Assembly: GCA_019055375.1 (NCBI GenBank)
Contig: JAHQIW010001423.1
Location: forward strand, 372,001-436,000
Direction: 5' to 3'
DNA: 64,000 nt
Source: Parelaphostrongylus tenuis
Lineage: Eukaryota; Nematoda; Chromadorea; Rhabditida; Metastrongylidae
In this document: positions 57,752 to 64,000 of the stretch, piece by piece
Layout: each line of letters begins with the position of its first letter
Position numbering within the stretch: the stretch's first letter is position 1
Translations under genes and position numbers: made by a program
The notes under the pieces: model-generated
Seen by the model: the letters and a program-made list of their open reading frames with translations, nothing else
Database searches by the model: none
What the model was told of the DNA's origin: nothing

Positions 57752-57752
<1 letters not shown>
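57495..57752 (-). repeat. SINE-B copy
   Basis: CCGGCCTTTACAATGACTCG body. The head is followed by (TA)n at 57748-57783, as at 5051. Confidence 0.75.
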
Positions 57753-57783
<31 letters not shown>

Positions 57784-57949
57784 CAGCTTATCACTTTACT
57801 CAAACACTACCGTAATTTCTTGTTGCCTGGGTTAAATTACTTTTGGCACTCCATTCTCCTTGCTTGATCATAGATAGCATCTGCTTTACGAACGACGAAG
57901 AATAATGGGTGGATAACACCTCCTTGCTATGAACAGATATTCTGTAGGG

Positions 57950-58048
57950 CGTCCTTTATTGACTGGTGAAGTGTCGTGGGGAAGCGGGAGGCCAACTCCG
58001 CGCTAAACATCACTACCCACTCAGCCAGGGGTCTCCGTGTATGCATAT

Positions 58049-58081
<33 letters not shown>

Positions 58082-58235
58082 CGTGAATCTATGTGCATGT
58101 ATATATGTGTATATAGATATACGTGTGACAGACATATGTATCACGTGCCGTTCCTTTGGTCGTCTAGTAACTCAAGCGGGCATAATTCAAAAACGTCATG
58201 AACTCGTTACGGAAAACCAGGTGATCTGATACATG
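57950..58235. repeat. SINE-C head, TA microsatellite and RTE tail
   Basis: SINE-C head on minus (57950-58040), (TA)n at 58047-58081, then a short RTE 3' tail on minus (TCGTCTAGTAACTCAAGCGGG). Confidence 0.55.
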
Positions 58236-58517
58236 AGGAGATATTTATATATTCAGATTCTCAACGAACTTTCAGAACTCAATTTTGAAGACGATATATT
58301 GAAAAGTTTCAATGACTGCCAAATATTTTCTGGCAGGTAGTACAGTGACAATGTATAATATTTTCGGCAAGGCATTCATAGTATATATATTGTTGATCTT
58401 TCTCTGATTCAACTCGTTCACTACATAAACGCTATCATTTTCATTCATTCGCATTGTTCTCTTGATCTCGAAACCTTTCTTTCCACTTTTCCGTCCTTCC
58501 TTTTCTTCTTCAGCGTC

Positions 58518-59007
58518 TTATTCTTTAAGCGCTATCTTATCCATAAGCTACAAATGAGTGCGATAAAAGCTTATAAATCTAGTCTGTAAAAGAAATGTCA
58601 GTCCTGACGAGGAAAAATAATGCTGAACTCAAGATAAAAAAGAATAAGCATATTTCACGTACATAAATCGATAGATCCTTGTCTTTTTCACCAACGTTTG
58701 CTACATGTAGCTCCGTTTTTCCTTCACATTCCTTTTTCTGCTTCTCTTTGTGACTACAATTATTTGAACTTTATGAATTGCTGTTTACGAAAAGTATGCT
58801 GAGAATTGAGTAAACTTACATTTTCTTAAATGGATTATCTTTCTCTGATATCGAATGTAGCTCAGTTATAGAATCTTCCTGCAAATGTTCATTATAAAAA
58901 TAGGAAACCTTTTAATACGACTATATGATTTTAGAAAAGTGGTTTTGTCTTTGTATTCCCATCATTGTAGTATTAATAATTAAGATTACCTCTGCTTTCG
59001 CTGGCAT
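58518..59007 (-). CDS. Candidate small charged protein, 4 exons
   Basis: Unrecognised. In-phase chain: 59007-58990 (MPAKAE), 58878-58820 (EDSITELHSISEKDNPFKK; acceptor ATTTGCAG, donor GTAAGT), 58753-58663 (HKEKQKKECEGKTELHVANV then GEKDKDLSIY; acceptor AATTGTAG, donor GTACGT) and 58547-58518 (LMDKIALKE, stop; acceptor ATTTGTAG). The total is 198 nt, 65 aa, mostly charged. The first exon frame is also open upstream to an acceptor at 59083, so it could instead be an internal exon (QTIYSHLEVKEEKK...). The second and third exons are the firmest. A stop of the neighbouring gene lies only 46 nt upstream, which would suit an operon-like arrangement. Confidence 0.4.
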
Positions 59008-59031
59008 AGTGTACAACTCAAATATCGAATT

Positions 59032-59037
59032 GTTTAT
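59032..59037 (-). terminator. Polyadenylation signal
   Basis: AATAAA on the minus strand, 16 nt after the TAA of the chain ending at 59054. Confidence 0.5.
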
Positions 59038-59053
59038 TAGCTTTTTCTCTTCC

Positions 59054-61612
59054 TTAACTTCTAAATGTGAATAAATTGTTTGCTGCGAATATCAAGTTGT
59101 TGAAAGTATAGTAGCAAAATATTAACAAAAGACTATTGAATGACATACTTAGACTGCCGCTAGTTAGCTTGGTTTCACTGCATCTATTTGGAATTTTTTT
59201 GGATGAAACTGAATTGAAGGAGATTAAGAACGAAAGGAATGAAAAATCTGCATTACACAATGAGAACAAATAGGCTGAGGTTTCAAAATACACGAAGGAC
59301 GTATATGGGTATTAGCAACATTAAGGGAGATTACTGCCGTGAAGAACTGTTTGATATGCAGAGATGAACTTCCTAATATTAGGTTGGAAAGAAAATTTCC
59401 ATTGTTTGGAAGAGAATGTCGTTTTTTTTTTGCATGAATCGTGGGCGATATTCATATCATTTGAAAGGTCTACTTCTTGCGCATTTATTTATATATAATT
59501 TGTCTATATCTGCTGCAGAATGGAATTGCAAGACAACGCAAAACCACACACAGCCAAAAAGACCAAGGCAAAGTTTGAGGAGTTGGACGGAGTTGAGATT
59601 CTACCGCATCCACCCTATAGTCTGGATGTTGCTTCATCTGATTACGACCTTTTCCGATCAATGCAGTACTTTTTGGAAGGTCGCCGATTTGAGTCTATGA
59701 ATGTTGAATGAAGTTGAAGAAGCATGTCAAGAGTTTTCTGATTCAAAGCCAAGGGAGTGGTATTTCGATCAGATCCTAAAAGTGGCAGACCGATGGCAGA
59801 TAGTGGTGGATAATGATGGCCTATATCTTGAAGAATAGTTGTTGTTGTTTGCTGCGTGAATATATGCATAAATTTTGAATCTTTTATCAAACGATGGAAA
59901 TTTTCTTTTCAACCTAGTACTCACCAATAGTAGCTTTCAAAGAACTCCGTGTTTCATTTGATCTCAAAGAACTAGTGGGTTTTTTATCTGTGTTTGTTTA
60001 TAAGCACTGAAATGAAATGGATAAATGAGGTTTATTTATGTAGAGTATTTTTTTACTTAGTAACTTTGAGGTGTTTCAACAAGTTAAGACACGTTGTATT
60101 CCATGTGATAGGATATTCAAAGACTTCTAAGTCCGTCAGAGTTTTGTACGTTAACAAATTTATTCACAGCTGCTTGTTATCAAAGAAATAGCAGAAAGGG
60201 TTTTCGTAAAATACTTTAGGTTGAGGAAATGTAGTAAGTTCTGCAGGAAAACGAGAGGTGAGTTATCTTTGATCCGAACAACCAAAAACTCACCTGGAGT
60301 GTTAAGAATGTAGCTGTGGTAAACAATCCGTACAGACAAAGAGTGAACATTTTGGAGTCTGAAAGTAGTGATATGAAACCTTTTTTTAAGCGTTCGTGTA
60401 ACCGCTGTTACTGTGACACAAAATAGGAAACTAACCAGCGCATAGCGCTTATTCGTTCTCGACCACCTCAACACAAAGTATTATGGAAAAAACCTTATCT
60501 GAAATTGTTTACAATACGCTTCTGATATGACCTCATAAAATATGAAATGATCAGATTCACTTGGTTTAGGAAAAAGTTCCCTAACATCCACTGAAAATCT
60601 GAAGTCGTACATAAATGCAATCAAAAACATCGATAAATATTCTTCAAAATAAAGCCCGTCATTATCCGCGATCTACTGCCAACCATCTGGAAGCTTCCGG
60701 ATCTGCTCAAAGACGTCATTCCTTTGGCTATGGATCAGAAAATTCCTGACGTGCCTATTCAACTGGATCAAATGTTCAAAATCGTCCTTCACGCAGGAAA
60801 TGTTCCATTGCGACGGAGACTGAATCAGAATCGGGATGGCTCAGCACCTGGACTGTAGGCCGGGTACGGCAAGACCTCGACTGCCTTCAGCTCATCGAAC
60901 TTTTGCTTAATCTTCTTTGCGGTGTGACGTTTGGCATTGTCTTGCTGAAACAGCGCGCGCTTTCGACCAATCGATGTCTTGTACTTTTCCTTGTACACAT
61001 TCGTTTGTACCACTTTACAACCATCACATGGCTCACAGATCCTTCAGCTTCGGCATCACAGGTCTTCTTTGCAACATCTCCTGTTGAAAGTTGTTGGTTC
61101 CAGTAATAACGTATCAAAGCGAGCTCTTTTGTCCATCGTTATCGAAAGCGTTGCCGTGGGAGTTTCTTATGAAAATATTCCAGGATAATCCCATCAATTT
61201 ACTCTAACCGATACTGCGTGAAACAACCATGAAATCTGAATCTTGCGGGTGTTGAGAAACTATCTCCTCAACCTAGTATAAATGATGAATGTTTGTGGCC
61301 GCCATATATTTGTGAAGAAAGAAGAATCTTTTGGTGAATTCTTAGCAATGTCTACATCTGATAAATAAATGAAATTATCCCACCTACTTTGACGCACCAC
61401 TCACCAGACAATCAAATGTGAAAATGATACCTACCGTCAAATCAACCCTTCATAACCATACTATTAAATCGTATCGTAGTTGTTGCAGTCCACATCTCAA
61501 GTGGTTGCAAGCCATCACATGTTGCAAACTTCGCATTTATCAAGCATAAATCAGCACGTTGATAAGATGGGATGCTACCTTTACGGAGACCGCTGTTGAA
61601 CCACTGTCGATC
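59054..61612 (-). CDS. Unassigned gene, four 3' exons
   Basis: Unrecognised. In-phase chain: 61612-61447 (DRQWFNSGLRKGSIPSYQRA, LCLINAKFATCDGLQPLEMW), 59987-59925 (KKPTSSLRSNETRSSLKATI; acceptor AAACACAG, donor GTGAGT), 59208-59149 (SSKKIPNRCSETKLTSGSL; acceptor CAATTCAG, donor GTATGT) and 59082-59054 (NNLFTFRS, stop). An AATAAA at 59032-59037 lies just past the stop. The donor of the first exon (GTTGAT) is weak and forced by phase. Two mariner relics sit in its introns, one immediately after the GTGAGT donor. The upstream end was not found. The Ser/Thr/Lys-rich tail looks disordered. Confidence 0.42.
59382..59914 (+). mobile_element. TA-flanked, internally deleted mariner
   Basis: 533 bp between TA dinucleotides. 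Its 28-bp ends GGTTGGAAAGAAAATTTCCA and TGGAAATTTTCTTTTCAACC are near-perfect inverted copies. The retained transposase C-terminus reads QDNAKPHTAKKTKAKFEELD, LPHPPYSLDVASSDYDLF (final catalytic Asp context) and, after one frameshift, EACQEFSDSKPREWYFDQIL. The N-terminal half is gone. Confidence 0.88.
60219..61273 (-). mobile_element. TA-flanked mariner relic
   Basis: 1055 bp between TA sites. Ends GGTTGAGGAAATGTAGT and ATAGTTTCTCAACACC-like ACTATCTCCTCAACC are inverted. On minus, a start at 61136 leads into RYYWNQQLSTGDVAKKTCDA (N-terminal helix-turn-helix), then jumps to RALFQQDNAKRHTAKKIKQK and LPYPAYSPGAEPS. The middle, with the first catalytic acids, is deleted, and there are frameshifts. 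Confidence 0.85.
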
Positions 61613-62079
61613 CTGTTAGTGCTGTGTGTCTTTTCTCATAATAAATAGATTATTTCACGATAAGCTGGGCAGAAAATAAATGCGAAACAAAAATGGCGTA
61701 CAGTTAGCGGACGCTGGTGCACTACTGAGTATGAATGCTATATGTACAGCATGCATTTGTCAAGAAGCCAGTCCATCTGATGGTTTATTTCGGTCCTTGG
61801 GAATTTTTCTCAAAATTTCGAGTAATCATTTGACAATTTGACGGCTTATCTTAAGCAGGCGTCAAAGCGCAGTTCTTTGGAAAGGCGTAATTTTCTGAAA
61901 AAACCTTTTGTTCTGACAAGAGGATATTACAGCCAAGAAGAGTTTCTTGCCTTAAAAGTGTGACCGGTGAAGAAGAGTAGAAATACCTATCTCTTCATAG
62001 ATGCCATCGTATACAGCGGCGCAACACTATTTGTCATATTCGAATCTCCACGACTGAGTGTTCTTTCTTTGCACACAAG

Positions 62080-62150
62080 AGTTCTATGGGCATCAAACAC
62101 ATGGAGGTGATGTAGAAGAAGATGGAACATCTATGAATGAAAGTAACGAG
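62080..62150 (+). CDS. Possible exon of unknown gene
   Basis: Open frame FYGHQTHGGDVEEDGTSMNE then SNE, after a GCACACAAG acceptor-like site and before a weak GTTTTC donor. If unspliced it continues to a stop 18 codons on. No partner exon was found. Confidence 0.27.
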
Positions 62151-62374
62151 GTTTTCTCTCTCTCTTTCAAGACGAGAGAAACCAATTTATTGAGTGGTAC
62201 TTAGACGAGTTTCCCAATTCGTGGACAGTGGACATCAAATTATATATTTTTGGGACATAAAGTTCAAAAGATCGACTTCTCTTAATCTAGCCATCAAAGT
62301 TAATTATTAATTTAAGTATGGAAACTTAGCTCTTCAGCTGGCACGAGGTTGCTAGACGACGTTGGTGTTCAAAT

Positions 62375-62690
62375 AAACCCAATGATGTAGAGTGGTGTGC
62401 AAAAACGTTTGCGTCAACCGGGATTCGAATCCAGATCTTACTCTTTTTTTCCAAAAGTGGGTTCAATGTCGACTGCCCTGCCACACCGTAGACGGTTGAC
62501 TGTTGACAGATAACGCGTTGTAGCGTAGAAAGAGTGGAATGCAAAACGAGCGTCGGTGGTGCAAAGGTATAGCACATGCTCCCGAAAAGAGTCAAATCTG
62601 GGTTCGAATCCCGAGTCGAAACGTTTTGTTACACCACTTTACATCATTGGGTTTATTTGAACATCATAACACCGCAATAGGCTGTCAAAT
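62375..62690. repeat. Inverted SINE-A pair
   Basis: The left unit on minus (GCAAAAACGTTTGCGTCAAC, GGATTCGAATCCAG) and the right unit on plus (GCGTCGGTGGTGCAAAGGTA, GGGTTCGAATCCCG) both end in AATGATGTA/ACATCATTGGGTTTATTTGA. Confidence 0.7.
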
Positions 62691-62699
62691 AAAATGATT

Positions 62700-63880
62700 T
62701 CCGACGATAGTGTTGTTGTTAATAGTTCGCTGTACGGATAGCTAGCTGACGTTCCAGCGACACCGCCTTATTCAGAGCCTGGACGTACACTGTTACCAAT
62801 ATTTGTATGAGTCCCCAATAGGATCGATGCTTAAGCACCGCCCCTCGGATGAAGTCAGAATATTAACCCCTGAGGGGCAGCTATAGAAATCGATGCGCGC
62901 AGAGCAAAATGGGCGATTTTCGCTATGTAATTGAGGATTTTTTTTCGCCGTTTAAGTAAATTTGTGAAACTGTCGTATTATTTTGATGAAGAAAGATTTC
63001 TTCTTTTCGCTCATATGATTTTGGCTTAGATATATGCGCCTTGTTTGAAGAAAAACGTTAGTTCATTATGGAATTATGCTGAATATGAAAATTAATCAAC
63101 TGTATTGAATTGTATTGAGGACATTACAATAAAAAAACTCTAGTTATAATCCACCATAGTTTTATAAATGACCCAAGAGTCATCATAGTCAATAAAAACT
63201 TGAAACAATGAGTAATTTGTAACAAAAAGGAGAATGCATGCTGTTTTCGATACTAGTTCATCGACACATCTCACTATAACAAAGTTTATATTAGTCATTC
63301 GTTTATTTCCAATTATTCAAAGTTGACGTACGTGAGAAGATTGAGTACTCATGCATAGCGAAAGAATTCTAAGACATGAGGGACAGTCGGGTTCTAAGAG
63401 AACCAGTAAATAATATATATTTCCCGTTCAGTCATTGTATCGGCATGCCAACTTTTAATCACTATTCAGGTGTACGCATGTGTTCTTCCTAAGTAAGCGA
63501 AGCCTAATATTTGAAGAAACTGTTGGATCGGCAATTGCATCAAACTCAATAATATGTTGAATACACTTTTGCAACATTGGCTAATGAACCATTGTAAAAG
63601 ATGGACGAAGTAAATGTACCTCTATAATGCAACTCTGTATTGTTTAGGAGTACTTACATATAGTGTAGGAAACTTATAATATTTGCAGATCAAATTTTGA
63701 AAATGCTCTGTCTATATTATTGTGAAAAGTTGTTATGACTCTATGCACGAGAGACCCACTTTCTGCATAAGGTGGTGAATTTGCTAGCCGTATATGTTGC
63801 GTGAAAAATTATGCTGGAATAAATATTTCTGGGGCATTTGAACACCAGCAAAACATGAAATTTGCAATCACAAATATGGG
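62700..63880. other. AT-rich stretch without recognised feature
   Basis: No exon, repeat family or RNA gene that I can support. Confidence 0.4.
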
Positions 63881-63893
63881 TTCAAACTCCTCA

Positions 63894-64000
63894 AACTGTG
63901 CAGTCCAGGAAGGTACACTTTCAAGACAATTTTATACCAAGGTGCTGGCGCAACTGGCACTTCGACTGGATGTGTTGCAGATGGAGTTGTGATGGACCTC
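63894..64000 (+). CDS. Possible exon cut by the window edge
   Basis: One frame reads CSPGRYTFKTILYQGAGATG then TSTGCVADGVVMDL and stays open to the last base. Its cysteine and Gly/Thr content suggests a secreted product. A TGTGCAG at 63896-63902 could be the acceptor. Another frame is open to a stop at 63992, so the call is weak. Confidence 0.27.

Noticed and set aside
58272..58454. ORF starting MRMNENDSVYVV as an exon
   Set aside because: The frame has a stop just upstream and no acceptor with a pyrimidine tract. It overlaps the 3' flank of the better-supported chain ending at 58518.
1..64000. CRISPR arrays, bacterial operons, ribosome binding sites
   Set aside because: Spliced eukaryotic DNA. 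The repeats are SINEs, MITEs and microsatellites.

Overview
The window is nuclear DNA from a nematode, most likely a strongylid (hookworm-like) clade V species. The evidence is: small exons in long introns with TTTCAG-type acceptors; a DnaJ A2 chaperone; a divergent nematode-type nuclear receptor with P-box CNGCK; a dense load of short tRNA-derived repeats; and a mariner remnant whose ends match the Hsmar1/hookworm bandit type. Single open reading frames are uninformative here. Genes had to be rebuilt by chaining exons by hand on splice sites and codon phase.

Two genes are secure. (1) A nuclear hormone receptor on the minus strand, 12 coding exons from 22993 down to 2590, 469 codons, every junction in phase: C4 zinc-finger DNA-binding domain, hinge and ligand-binding domain. 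Its introns hold a piggyBac relic, telomere-like tandem repeats, foldback elements and many SINEs. (2) A type I Hsp40/DnaJ A2 homologue (dnj-19-like) on the plus strand, 13 exons from 41977 to 51305, 434 codons: HPD motif, four CxxC zinc-binding motifs and a CaaX-like C-terminus.

Partial or tentative genes: a divergent plus-strand secreted-peptide candidate (23558-25267); a small secreted-protein candidate (26587-26835, minus); an unassigned minus-strand gene seen as three in-phase exons (27460-31381); another (33506-35536, minus); a membrane-protein-like gene (54167-55241 or beyond, minus); one or two genes at 58518-61612 (minus); and weak plus-strand exons at 62080 and at the right edge.

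The rest is mostly repe­ats. Three SINE families have tRNA-like heads: A, B (all six recognised copies on the minus strand) and C. There are at least five mariner relics, several of them mirrored into foldback palindromes; a piggyBac relic together with a family of short palindromic MITEs flanked by TTAA; RTE-like LINE tails; GIY-YIG (Penelope-like) endonuclease remnants; and TA, CA and CT microsatellites. I see no CRISPR array, rRNA gene or convincing functional tRNA gene.

Unannotated stretches over 300 bp are AT-rich DNA with degraded repeat fragments in which I found no exon chain.
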